Assembly: GCA_037367405.1 (NCBI GenBank)
Contig: JAZKJV010005531.1
Location: 558,001-622,000 of the forward strand
Direction: 5' to 3'
From: Ottelia alismoides
Lineage: Eukaryota > Streptophyta > Magnoliopsida > Alismatales > Hydrocharitaceae
DNA length: 64,000 nucleotides
In this document: piece by piece, positions 11,620-23,400 of the stretch
How the letters are laid out: the number at the start of each line of letters is the position of its first letter
How positions within the stretch are numbered: the first letter of the stretch is position 1
Position numbers and translations under genes: made by a program
Notes under the pieces: generated by a model
The model's database searches: none
What the model saw: only the letters and a program-made list of their open reading frames with translations
Told to the model about the DNA's origin: nothing

Positions 11620-11790
11620 CACGGTGACCATGGATCCTAAAAGACGTGACATGATTTTGTCTAAGGCAAACACTACGACAAACATTTCCTTCTTTGTGTC
11701 GGTGTAATTCCCATGATCCTAATTAGGACTTTACTTGCATAGTGGATAGCATACGATATTCCTTCTCTCCTCTATCCTAACATGACCCTA
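11620..11790 (-). pseudogene. RNase H 5' half, degenerate
   Basis: Minus-strand translation with frame corrections gives AIHYASKVL, then a TPTQRRK... stretch followed by a VVFALDKI...LLGSMVTV-like segment. This is the start of RNase H in Athila/gypsy pol. It breaks at the element A insertion and resumes at 3173 going leftward. Confidence 0.6.
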
Positions 11791-12803
11791 ACTGCAAAGT
11801 TAGAAGCGTCCATCATGATATCAAAGGGAAGAGACCAATCCGAGGCACGTAGGATAGGAGCATCCATGATCTTCCTCTTAAGGAGCTCGAAGGCTTCAAG
11901 ACTCTTGTCATCTACAAGTAACTACTTTTCCTTTCCTAAGAGTTCTATTAGCAGTCAGGCAGTCTTTGAAAAATCCTTTATACATCTTTGATAAAAATTG
12001 ACATGCTCGAGGAATGACTGCACTTACATAATGTTGGTTGGTGGTTGGAGTTTCTTAATCACATCCACCTTGGCAAGGTCAACTTCCATTCTTCTCTTGG
12101 AGATGATGTGCCCTAGCACAATGCCCTCTTGGATCATGAAATGGCTCTTCTCCCAAGAGAGCTCCAGATTCACCTCACTACACTTCTTGATGTCAATCCA
12201 GATGAGATAAACAAGAGTCAAATGAATCGAAGTGGATCAAGAAGTTGTCCATAAAAGACTTCCAAGAAGTCGCCCACCATCTCGATAAATATTGTAATCA
12301 CGCACCGTTTGAAAGTCCGGGTGCATTGCATCCCAAATGGCACGCGCATGAATGAGTAAGTGCTGAATGGACATGTAAAGGTGGTCTTCTCCCCGGTCCT
12401 CAAGAGTGATGGTTAATTAATTGTAGCACGAGTACCCCTTCAAAATGCAAAAGAATTGTTTCCCCACAGGTCTCTCCAAGATCTAATAAATGAATGGTAA
12501 GGGGAAATGATCTCTTTTCGTCGAGGAACTCAGACATTTGTAATCCACGCAAACATGCCACGATGTGGGTACTCATGTCACAATCTCCTCTCATTACGAG
12601 TTTGTGACTGCCTGGAGTCACGCCTTCTTAAGGACTACATGAAGTGATTCCACCCACTTAGAATCAAAGATGGGATATATAAACCTCGCATCACACCATT
12701 TCTTTATTTCTTTCTTAACTACATCTCGTAACTTTGGATTCAGCTTGTGTTTGAACTCATGGGAGGGCCTAGCACCTTCCTCAAGTAAATATGGTGTAAG
12801 CAC
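11791..12803 (-). pseudogene. Athila-type reverse transcriptase, degenerate
   Basis: Relic of the polymerase that copies element RNA into DNA. Successive minus-strand frames give, in order, LNPKLRDVVKKEIKKW...ARFIYPI..SKWV (fingers), a RDHFPLPF-like stretch read in another frame (about 12480-12520), TTFTCPFSTYSFMRVPFG, and LELSWEKSHFMIQEGIVLGHIIS. The catalytic box (YMDD/FMDD in the family) reads FMDN at 12244-12255, so the second catalytic Asp is lost in addition to several frameshifts. Three reading-frame switches occur at about 12620, 12402 and 12220. The enzyme cannot be active. It lies between protease (right) and RNase H (left), the normal Ty3-gypsy order. Confidence 0.88.
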
Positions 12804-13428
12804 AAGACAGGGTTAATCACGCAAAGATCAAGCATGCTCCAGCCTATCGCCTTGTTATTCTGTTTAAGAATCTCTAGCAAGAGAGATTCTTGTTCTCCGA
12901 TCAGGTTGGTGCTGACAATGATCAGGAACTTCTGAGGTAGGCCCACAAGGAAGGCATACTTCAATGTAGGGGGAAGAGGTTTGAGCTCGGGAATGGTATG
13001 ATCATATAGAATGCTTAGCCCAACTGCCTCTGAATCTGGCTCTGTGGTGGATGTGGTTGGATCTGCTATAATTGTAGCCACCAATAGATTCGGCTCGGGA
13101 GTCTGATCACTAAAGTATCAAAACAATCGGCAAAAGCTACGTCTGACTCATCATCCTCGTCCTCTGGTTAACCTGAAGGGAACATGTATGACAAGCTGAA
13201 GCTGGCTTCTGAGTCCTCGTGGACGTAGGGAGATGCATCGGAAAGGTCTCTTACGAGTAAGGTTTGATCCCGCAGAATTTGTCGAATTGCCACATTTACA
13301 TTATCCTCTCATGGTGAGAGGGGTTCGTTAACCCACGCTGACTACTGTTGTCAGTGACTAATTGTGTCAACTATATAGCACTCGACTTTCGACAAGAGAT
13401 ACTATGTACTTCTCTCTAAATAAGGTCT
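12804..13428 (-). pseudogene. Protease-RT connecting region of Athila-like pol
   Basis: The minus-strand frame 12740-13084 reads PELKPLPPTLKYAFLVG..KFLIIVSTNLIGEQE.LLL.ILK.NKAIGW. This is the conserved lead-in to reverse transcriptase in plant Athila/Tat polyproteins (compare the family pattern ELKPLPxxLKYAFL). The segment from 13085 to 13428 is broken and only weakly recognisable. Confidence 0.7.
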
Positions 13429-14039
13429 CTACCATTTCGATTGATGCATCTCTAACTCTATACTTTCATCATGTGCATGAAAGCGTATCTTTCCTAGAGT
13501 ATAATAAAATACAGCTCTAGTCGTCCTCAAAAAAGGACGAGCAAGGATAATTTGTGAATCTGTCCATCTTCGGAGATACTCCATATCTAGGACCGTGAAG
13601 TCCACCTTATATTGCTTCCCCTCGATGTCAAGGATAACGTCCCTCAACATTCCCTTAGGTCTCTTAATAGATCGGTCTATCATTGTAGAAGTGCTCTCGA
13701 TCTCCTAAGAGAATCTAAACCTAGATGATCTAGGAGGGAATAAGGTAATAAATTGATAGAGGATCCGTTATCGAGTAGAGTGCGAGCAAAAGATGTGTCA
13801 GATATCTGACTAGTGATGAAGCGGGCACCCAAATCTCTCTTCTTCCTTGGAATCCCATTTATGATTGCATAGGTGGTGGCTATGGATAACACATGTTTTA
13901 CGGTTCTCATTTTCTTCTTCTTACTAGTCCTAATAGATGTGCATCTCACCTTTAGATACTTCTTGAATGCAGGAACCATATCCACTAAGTGAAGGAAAGG
14001 GATCTCAACTTTGGCATTTCCACAGTAGATCCTTTCCAT
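13429..14039 (-). pseudogene. Retroviral-type aspartic protease region, frameshifted
   Basis: Two adjoining minus-strand frames. The 119-codon frame at 13680-14039 starts with a PFLHLVDMVPAFKKYLK segment (gag C-terminal linker of the family) and ends with LLDNGSSINLLPYSLLDHLGL, the protease active-site region. The usual D-x-G is present as D-N-G (Leu-Asp-Asn-Gly-Ser-Ser). The 84-codon frame at 13429-13683 continues with DRSIKRPKG, VDFTVLDMEY and QIILARPFL, the flap and the ILGRPFL hydrophobic strand. A frameshift at about 13680 separates them. The protease normally cleaves the Gag-Pol polyprotein; here it is inactive by frameshift, although its catalytic motif is intact. Confidence 0.85.
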
Positions 14040-15387
14040 CTCTACGGCATCTTTATCATTTTTTCAGAAATTTTCCTCTTTACCTTCGACAAGGCCTCAG
14101 GGAAATGGATTATTGGGGGCTCAGGATGTAAAACAGAAACATCATCATCTGAGTTTATATTGAATTCAAAATTCTATTGTACATTACTCGGACTATGACT
14201 TGGACTCTGTACAAAACTCGACTGACATGCAGAAAAAGGAACTGAAACTGCTGGAAAAACTATTGGTGGTGGTGCATCCATGGAAGTCTTCTCATCTCCT
14301 GAAGACTCATTGCTAGAGATCATGCTCGATGTCGCTTTATTCTTCTTTTTGGATTTTTTTATTTTTTTTTATTTTTGAGGATTCGAATCCCTCTGGTAAT
14401 CCTGAAGGTAGTGCTAGTGATTCTCCTCCTCTAAGCTCTCCATAGGGGAGGGCTCATCAGTATCATTTGCTCCTCTCCGTCATGCCAGATCATGGGTTTG
14501 CACGGTCCTACCACTCTTGAGATTAATATGGTAAATATCATGCGGTAGAATCTCATGTTATGATTCAATAAAATCGGAATAGTATACATGATCCCTCTAG
14601 CAGCTCTTTCCTTGGTTCAAGTTATTTGGGTTAACTTGAACCTGTGCTGGGATGGAGGTCCTAGGGGTTGTAAACTCATCTCGCCAATATGAAAGCCGAT
14701 TGATAGTAGCTCTCTGATCATACTGTTCATTGTGGATGAGTTTCAATTCATCTAAGATCCTCTAAAAGCCGGAGGTATCGGAAAATGATGCCTCATGATC
14801 CTGCCTATGTGGAAGATGAAATTAAACATGATGAAAACACTTAGACCCCTGATGGACTTGTTGACAGTACTGGCTCTGTTGAGGGGGTTGCTGTTGGTAC
14901 TGAAGAAGCCTTGATGGCCCGATTGCTGCTGCAGAGGGGAGGGATACTTACAGTACCGGGATTGAGGGGGTATTGGATATGTAGTGGGTACTGAGGGCGC
15001 TATTGTGGTTGTTGTTGGGTGGAGTTGGGATCATTGATATACTAAATCCCATTTACCTCCCACACATGCGGAGGTTCCTCGATGACTGTCTCGATGGTTG
15101 GCTATGTGAACTGGCTCTCGTGGAACTCAGGTTGACCTTGAGCCCACATGTTGTGAGGCCCCTACATGGACTGCTCCTAAATGTGGTGCACTCTATAGAA
15201 GAGAGCAAGGGGTGCAAACGAGGCATCTATCCTAATCTTGGACATCTTCTTAGCTAATTTCATCATTTGTCTAGGTATCTTGGCGAGGTTCTCCCACTCG
15301 GCGAGCTTGTGTATCTCGCTCACCTTCTTCTTGATTTGGTCAAACTTGGTTAATTTATCGTTATTCCTGTGTTGGGGAGTAGGTCAT
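14040..15387 (-). pseudogene. Gag C-terminal region, heavily decayed
   Basis: No long frame survives. A minus-strand stretch at about 14860-14930 translates to Gln/Pro-rich sequence (QYQQQPPQQSQYCQQ). This fits the glutamine-rich tail that follows the capsid-like domain in Athila gag. No CCHC zinc knuckle could be recognised. The plus-strand frame at 15003-15257 is antisense noise. Confidence 0.45.
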
Positions 15388-17095
15388 TCACCAGATCGAT
15401 GACAGCTGATATGCCCACCTCATGATGTATGGAGAGGGAGGTGGTGTATCATAATCCCTAGAGGTGGTTTTGGTGCAACTGGTCTCTACCATCTGCTCAA
15501 AAATCATCCATACTACATCGACTCCTCTGTTCAAGTAATTGCCTCCACATGCGGCACTCACTAATCCTTGGACCTCTTGAGTCAGGCCATTATACAAGTT
15601 CTGGACCAAGACCGGGTTATCGATATCGTGACATGGACACTTCTGAATCAAATCTTTGAACCTCTCACATGCCTCGCGGAAAGGCTCATGGGACATCTGT
15701 GTGAAGCTCAATATATGGGATCTCATCAGATTAGTCGTACTCAGGGGGTAGAACTTCTTGAGAAATGGGTCCTTCGATGTTGCCCACGTAGTGACAATAT
15801 TCCCCAAATTCTTAAGCCAATACACGACTTTGTCTGCTATAGCGAATGGGAAGGCCCTAAGACAGATGTAGTCCTGAGAAATATCAGGTCGTCCTAGGTT
15901 GTCAGAAACCATCTCAAACTTCTGCAGGAACATATATGGTTCCTCTACTACATTGCCATAAATTTTGGCAGGATTGTCAAAAAATGATGCTTCAACTCCC
16001 CAACATTTTGTGGAACGACTGGCCTAAGCCAATTCTCATTATGCGCGGAATTGAGATTGTAAGCATCCCTCATAGATTCCCCCTCTTGTCCATTTCCTCC
16101 CCCATTCCTCAACTGACCAATCTCTTCACATCAATGTTCACTACGCTTCTCACTAATCCTTGGACCTATGGAGTTAGGACACTATACAAGTTTTGTACGA
16201 AGATCGAATTGTCGATATCGTGGAACAGACACTTCTGAATCATATCTTTGAACCTATCCCATGCCTCGTGGAAAGGATCATGGGACATCTTTGTGAAGTT
16301 TGATATTTGGATCTCGTCCGATTAGTTCTACTCAGGAGGTAGAACTTCTTGAGAAACAAGTCCTTCAACGTTGCCCACGTAGCGACAACCTTTTCAAATT
16401 CTTAAGCCAATACGCGGCTTTGTCTGCTACAGCAAATGGTAAGGCCCTAAGATGGATGTAGTCCTCAAAAATATCAGACTGTCCTAGGTTGTCACAAACC
16501 AGCTCAAACTTCTGCAAGAACATGTATGGTTCCTCTAGTGCATTACCATAAAATTTTGGCAGGAGTGTCGGAAACTTATGCTTCAACTCCCCAACATTGG
16601 GTGGAACGACTGGCCTAAGCCAATTCTCATTCTGCGCAGAATTGGGATTGTAAGCATCCCTCATAGATTCCCCCTCTTGTCCATTTCCTTCCCCATTCCT
16701 CAACAAACTAAGCTCTTCTTAAAAATGTTCACTACGTTGCTCGGCTTGTGCCAGTCTAGCTAGGATATCCTTCAATACGTCATTGTCTTCCTCTTCATCA
16801 AAGTTATTTTTGGTAGGCATCTTGTTCACCGGTTCATCTTCTTCACCTACATAAGTGGAGGGATTAGAATTAGTACGAGTAGAAGAAGCTAATCTAGAAA
16901 TAGTGAGGTAAGAATCTTCTTAGGTGTGAGAAGAGAAAGGAGGAAATGTTTGGGTCTAACCTTCCTCAGAAAAGAAAGACACTTGCTAATTTTAGCTTCA
17001 AGGATATGATTACCTTGAAGCCAAGGGAGCTTAGGAAGAGAGTCATCCCTAGCTTGTGAGGACAGTCGGTTTGGGGTGTTCAGTGAAAGGCTCAC
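15388..17095 (-). pseudogene. Athila-type Gag with internal tandem duplication
   Basis: Gag forms the cytoplasmic virus-like particle. The minus-strand frame 16365-16706 begins upstream with an Asn/Glu-rich segment. It then reads LRPVVPPNVGELKHKFPTLLPKFYGNALEEPYMFLQKFE...DYIHLRALPFAVADKAAYWLKNL, the N-terminal part of the retrotransposon gag domain. The frame 15388-15933 repeats MFLQKFE...YICLRAFPFAIADKVVYWLKNL and continues through FLKKFYPLSTTNLMRSHILSF, ERFKDLIQKCPCHD and VQNLYNGL, the rest of the domain. The repetition reflects a tandem duplication of about 590 bp (15558-16145 and 16150-16736) inside gag, so the ancestral reading frame is broken by both the duplication and stops. Confidence 0.85.
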
Positions 17096-18609
17096 GAAGT
17101 CCTAACAAAAATCACTATGATCCTCCATTATCCATGTCAAGAGAAGCGATGTAGGAGCATGATTTCAAATTAAGGAATGATCGGAAAGGTTCTAAGAGCG
17201 TGGTCTTTGAACGCACACCCCTGAATGCAAACACAAATCAAACCCCAAATTCACCAAATGTATACAGTGAAGGTCACAATAGTTTGGCCAAATATCTTTT
17301 TAGTTTTAGTTAGGTGATAATACAATCTTGTACGTTCATTTACACATAGTGGAGTCGGATTACGCCCAACAATGCTCTTGATAGCTCCCAATCAAAGGAG
17401 TGATCTTCCTGAGATGTCAGGCTTTAATCTCACATACCTAAGGAGACTACCATGCTTACACAACCGAAATGTATTTCTAAGGTCGAAGACAAACCCTTGC
17501 AGCTCCCAAATCTGCAAGAGTCGGAAATGTAGACTTAGGGGGCAAGTCCAGGGATTTGGGCTCTAACCTTAGTGACTTCATTCTCACCAATTATGTCTAT
17601 GGGTAAGTACATGTGTCCAAGGATGGGGTTGCTCTGCCGAAAATAATTTCACTTTTTATGATTTTTTTGGTCAAAGTTATATTAACAGTCTTGATTTTAA
17701 GCGGTTATCACTTGTAAATTAATCCACCACTCGGCACACTTGTCGACAGTCCTGATTCCTTTAATTTCCTAAGTTCTTAAGAAGGAGATCGAAAAAAGTT
17801 GATGCAAAATCAAAAACAACGATGGATGCCAATTTAGGAGACTTACAATGCTTCCTAGCTCTCTATGTGTGGGATGCAATACAAAATTGAATTTTTTACA
17901 GTATATGCAAATGCAAGCGAGGAAACTGCTCCTAGCATAAATTTCCATTAGTCAATAAGAATTAAGTTGAATATTTGACTAAGTGAAACATTTACGGTGT
18001 GTCTTATTAGGTGTTAAGTATGGTCATAGATTAAACGAGCAAAGCAAACAATATTTGACCTATGAAAAATCTCTAAGAGTTACGAGTGTAGGTCCAACCT
18101 ATGAGCCACTCAAGCCGAGCCCCACTCTCAACATGAGATTAAAACATGTCTTGACACATCATAAGAAAAAATATCCAAGTCGGGTGTACATACGCGAGAT
18201 CCCAAATGGGAACTGCTGTAAAAGTGCAATTATTATTATTATTTACAAAAAATAAATAAATGCATAAATTAAAAACCTAAGAACTATACATTCTACCATG
18301 ACTCTACTAGATCTTAACTATTACGCATCCTTGTAGCATGTTGGTCCTCAGAAGCTCTTGCCTCCGGTCACTCGAGATGTGTTGGCTTTCGAGAAATCCA
18401 CTCCAAGTATGTCGGATCCTTCACACAAAAATAAGATAGATGTCAAAGAGAGAATACACAAAATAACATACATAAATGAAATGAAATAAAGAAGGAAAAT
18501 GTTGAAAATAAATGGAGCAATATATACAAGAACCTCGGGGGGTCAGACTACTTAAGGGGTGCAAAAACCTAGTTTCAGGATTTTCTAAAAATTTATCCTA
18601 AATCGCATC
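17096..18609 (-). other. Athila-like element leader between PBS and gag
   Basis: About 1.5 kb with no credible gene on either strand. Small frames such as 17372-17566 and 17983-18255 (plus) lack any family signature. A (ATT)n-like run lies at 18228-18243. A leader of this size between PBS and gag is usual for Athila-class elements. Confidence 0.5.
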
Positions 18610-18627
18610 TCCCGGGCAATGGCATCA
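18610..18627 (-). other. Athila-like primer-binding site (tRNA-Asp type)
   Basis: On the minus strand this reads TGATGCCATTGCCCGGGA, matching the tRNA-Asp-type PBS at 14 of 18 positions. It marks the boundary between the 5' LTR (to the right) and the internal region (to the left). Confidence 0.75.
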
Positions 18628-20485
18628 TCTAAAAAATCCTAAAAATCTCTTTTAATTATGTGAATTGATGTGATGTAGTCGGGCAATTAAGGATTGATAA
18701 AAACCGCTTAATTGGTGTTAGTTAAATAAATGTGAAAGCGGTTCAAATTTTTTTACTAGGGTAAGCCCAAGGTTGATCATAGGGAGGCAACTGTCTTCTT
18801 AGGCTAATTTTCTGATAATTTGGAGACTAGGTTTTCTTAGAAAGGATTTTTATATTGTTATGCAATTAGTGGTGGAATGCAACTCAGGCTAATTTCAAGG
18901 GCTAAATGTAATTTTTCAATCAAATCAACTCCAAACCAAATGAAATTTGGCAAGAATGTGTATGCATGCAAAATTAAGCTACTACGAATTTTTGATAATT
19001 TTTTGATGTAAAATGAATTTCTAATGAGTTAAATATGCACACATTGTGATTTTCAATAATTGAAGTTTGATAATTAGCAAACTTATATATTTTATGAAAA
19101 CAAAATTACCCTAGATTATATAAAAATAGATATCTAGGAAAAATTATAAATCATAAAAATACTAAGTTCACAAATAATTAAAACACATTTATTGTATTAA
19201 TTAATTAATTTATTTATTTATTTATAACAATCTACACAAGCAAATGATGTAAATTAGGAAACAAGACCAACACAATCATGTTTACTAAATTTGATTTTTA
19301 GGGAATTTTTGGAGCAAGGATTAATTTTACACGAATTTCTGAAGCACATATGAGTAAAATATACAATTTCCACACTTAAGAAATTTTATAAAATTACCCA
19401 AAGATCACAAAATATAAATAATTAACCACAAACTATAGAATTAATTGAGGAACAACATACAATTTTAAAATTAAAAATATGATGTAAAATGATGGTTTGA
19501 AATAAAGTTAGAAATACATGTGTCTGATTTGCAAATACAAGTTAAAAACAAAATAAAATAATGAATAACGCAATATTCACTTTTTTAATTACCTAAACCC
19601 GCGAGGAGTTTTCGCAACACTCACGCGTGCGGTGCATATGCTCCTGTTGGAGAGGACATTGGTGTGAATTTCCATAAGATGTGGGGGTGTTTTGCAAATA
19701 TCTCATAAAACGGGGTGAGGAGCATGTGATGTGCTTTGTAGAAGGGGTCTTCTCCTCCTTTCTTCGACCATGGAATCCTCGCATGCGAGTGGTCTCGATC
19801 ATGTGGAGTTCGGCGGCGGGTTGAGACTACTGCGGGATGGCTGGAAGATGAGCATCCTTTATTGATCAGGTCCGAAGCATGCTAGATGGAGATGGTAAGT
19901 GTACTCCTACTCTAGGAAGAGGAAAAGGGGCATGCGTTTCTGACGAAATATTCTCTCTGATGCGATGCTCTGTTGCGTATGAGGTCTCAAGCTACAGCGG
20001 TGGATGTGTGACTTGCTCGAAGAGGACAAAGGTCTCATTGATTTGCGCGAGGTTCGGCTAAGAAACAGAGGGATTTGGATTGTCGAGGTATGTTGTAGAA
20101 TATCGGATGCTTCGAGGAGGAAAAGCTTCGAGGTCAAAGGTGGAGATGCTGGTCCGATGCTCGTGCAGTGGTCGTGGCTCAACGGAGACGGCTGAGACAG
20201 GGGCACCAGGGACGGGGAAGCTCTGGTGAGGTGTTCGATGCTTCCTCTATGTGTTCATGCAACGCGATCTGGAGATGAGCAAAGCTCAACCAAGAGATGA
20301 GATGGATGATTTGCTCCTCGTCGGGGATGGTGGTAGGAGCAAAAGGGATCCGGCAGATGTTGCCGGAAAGGGAAGGTTATGTAAGAGATAGATCAGAAGG
20401 CGGTATGGTTTAAGAGATGGAGGCGGATCTCAGGAGGGAATTTCGATTTCAGCTCAGCGGGACGTGATGAATTTTCATTTCATCA
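18628..20485 (-). repeat. Probable 5' LTR of the Athila-like element
   Basis: Assigned by position: it lies between the PBS and the palindrome TGATGAA...TTCATCA at 20465-20485. On the minus strand that palindrome would be the LTR start, and it is followed by ATCAC...AGCTGAAAT, as at the other Athila LTR start near 42330-42372. The left part is AT-rich and the right part (19600-20460) is GC-richer. I could not align it convincingly with a partner LTR. The small frames at 19593-20206 show no family features. Confidence 0.5.
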
Positions 20486-23400
20486 ACTTTATTCTTTCAT
20501 TTTGATCTTTAAACCCTAGCTAAATGCATGTATATAGCATTATATTGCATAAATAGCATCCACTATTTATATTGTAAATATCTTATAAAATGCAACATTA
20601 AAAGTCAAATAAAATAATAAGAAAGATAAGAAAATAAATAAAATAACATAGGTATTGAATGACCCTAAACCTCAAGACTTAAGCATCATGATATCTAGGT
20701 CGACAAGGAATAAAGTAGGGGGATATAATGGCCAAAAATACAATAAAAACCCTAATAATTCAATTTGAGACCTATTTTATTCTTTATTATGTATGTATCA
20801 AACCAATAAAACTTTGTACATGAAAGTTGTAGATAAAAATGCATAGAAAAATACAAATTTTATCTCACATAAAATAATGCACGGTCCCTAAACACTCGAA
20901 ATAAAAAGCCAAAATCCACTTCATAGACTTGTATCTTCTCCGTACTATATTAAAATTGACAAACCTTTAATTATTTATAAAATTCAATTATGTATTTAAT
21001 GAAGGTGATTTCATTCAATTTGGAGTTAAGATGCAAACGTTGGGTTTTGAGCCCCTATTGTGCAATTTACATGAATAAAATAATCACTTTAGTTATTCTT
21101 TATATATTTCATATTTTATATTTTTATAATTTTGTAAATAATATATGAAATACATGTACATAACTAAAATGAAAAGAAAACAACGAAAATTATGATAAAA
21201 TAAATAAGAATATCAAATACATAGATGAAATATACGTATATCTACGTATATAATAAATATACCTATTTATTTAAGTATACATATAACTTCAGAAAAAACA
21301 CAATAAAAATATATTTATATGTATTTAAATAAGTTAGAAATATATCAATTATTTATATAAAATAATAAAATCTAAAATAAAAATAAATAAAATACATACT
21401 ATATAGGTAAGTATACCGATATTTATACTTGTAAAAAGTAACATACAATAAATGAGCTTGTAAAAATCAATAAAAATCATAATAAAATACTACATAAAAT
21501 AATAAATATTTTTTGTGTTTTAATCAAAAATAAAAAATCATTTATTCTTTTATTTAGATTTATTTTTAAATTTATTTTCTGGTTTGTCTTTGTGTAGGTG
21601 ATGTGGCCCAATCAGGGCCAGTCTACCGTTGACCCGCGGTCAACTCCCCTGATATCGGTCCTAGGCATGTCAGACTCGCGATAACCCCATCTTACTTGAT
21701 TTATCCCCTTTGATTCTTTCATTATTTTTGATCGATCCCTTCTTGACTTTTGACCCTCGATCCACGAACTTTCATGTCGTCATCACTCCTCGATCAACAT
21801 ATCACTGAATCGAGTGTTCTTCCCGAGTCAAGACCCTCCCCGTAAAAAAAAGTCACCAGTCTCCATTCAAATTTGATCCCCCTTTGGCCTTGAAATCCCT
21901 CGATTTCTTCATGCTTCAGTTCCCTAGTAACAACAGGAATCCGACCGAATCGTCTGGAGTGGAGGAGGAGACCTGAAGGTAGTGATCCGAGCCTCACCGA
22001 CCTTCTGCGGCGGAGCTTCAACTGGATCCCTTCTCCAATAAGGCAGAGCCCCACTTTAGCACTTATTTCTGTTCCTATGTCTTAACTTTGCATCATGTAG
22101 ATTTCATTTTATGATTTTTCATTTTATTTTATGTCAAATCCGTCGACCGTAGTTCGTTGGAGCTGAGCTTCGATCACCTTTTTCACTGTGCCTCGTTGTT
22201 CTCTGACTTGTTTTCCACGTCCTCTCCGTTCATCGGTGCTTCTACTTCTTCCCAAACACCTCGAGCCCCCTTGATCTTTCTCGGATCGGGGTATCGACTC
22301 TCCTCCTCTTCCACCTCGCTAGAGAGCTCCACCCGACTCCACATGCGCCCAATTCCGCCCTAATAGGACCCCCCCCCCCCTGTGTGTTGTGGTCTTCTAC
22401 AGGGTCTGGAGGCCCAAAGACCCCTCACGGGTCGATGTTTGCCCAAGTTAAGGTACATGGAGCTCCGCTAGCTCTTTGACCTCCAGGGACTCCTCCGATG
22501 GTCCTCGGACCTATCTGAAGCTTCCAGCAGCCGTGGGCGTCCATCAAGAACATTTTGAGACTCGTCACAGAGTCAGAGATCACTGGAGTCGCATAGGAGG
22601 TCGGATCGAAGTTTGCCTTTGTAGGCGTTCTTCCATGTTCTTCCTCCAAGGTTCACTACCATCGGATCATCGAGGTACTCCAGATCTTCTAGCTATCCTC
22701 GAATCACGCCATCTTCGACCGTTCGATCAATCATTGAGATCTAATCTCAGCCACCACCTTTGAAGTGTCATCCACCATTGAGCGACCGTTATGTGTTTAA
22801 GTGACGAAGATCGGGTCATTTGCCAACGCTGAGTGGGGGTAATTTTGTCATATACCTACTCCGCTTTTGTATTGTAATTTTAGTCCACAAAAAAGTGCTT
22901 GTAGTGTAAAAGTTTTTGGATATTTTATAGTGAAACCCATGTACTCATTTTATTTGCACTTAGGTCCCTCATCACGTCATCTTACGTGTCCATACACGTG
23001 AGGCGGTGGGCTTTTTGTACGGACCTCCCTGAGGTTAATTGTTATTATTTGGTCCATGAAATTTGTAATTTAGTTCAAAACTTTTGGGATATTTTGCATA
23101 TAGGACCAACCATCGTTTGAAAATTACATTTATACACGTACTAGTATTGTATGATTTAAATATTCGTGGGAAATTTGTGTAGAGGCCCCTATACTTTGTT
23201 TTTTATTTTGTATTGCATTTTTATTTAATTATATTTGCATTTTTAGTCCCTATTAATTTTGAATTTTTATTTATTGTATTTCTTACATTAAAAATATTAT
23301 TTTGCATCTAAAATTTGTAGGAAACTTATTTTAAGTGCCTAACATTTTATAAAACCACATATATTTTTTGGTAGGCCATTTAAAGTATTTTCCTATATTT

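Larger units (their letters stand above)
1..21510. repeat. Large duplicated segment, copy 1
   Basis: The whole segment recurs at 42489-64000 in the same orientation. The offset is 42488 up to position 12331 and 42490 afterwards. I found only eight substitutions and one 2-bp indel, all between 12.3 and 17.6 kb. The segment holds the minus-strand Athila-like element, nested element A and the first 1.05 kb of element B's 5' LTR. Both ends are set by the window, so the true duplication may be longer. Confidence 0.97.

Noticed and set aside
12024..12803. Chain of reverse-transcriptase frames overlapping as ATGA, resembling translational coupling
   Set aside because: The overlaps follow from choosing the first ATG after each frameshift; family motifs continue across frames in other phases, so this is ordinary pseudogene decay.
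20490..20520. Telomere-like AAACCCTAG
   Set aside because: Only one unit, at the same place near the start of the LTRs of B and (as AACCCTA) A; part of the LTR sequence, not a telomeric tract.
22157..22763. Possible exons at 22157-22363 and 22476-22763
   Set aside because: They fall in the GC-richer LTR block of element B, with no domain and no supporting splice-site pattern.
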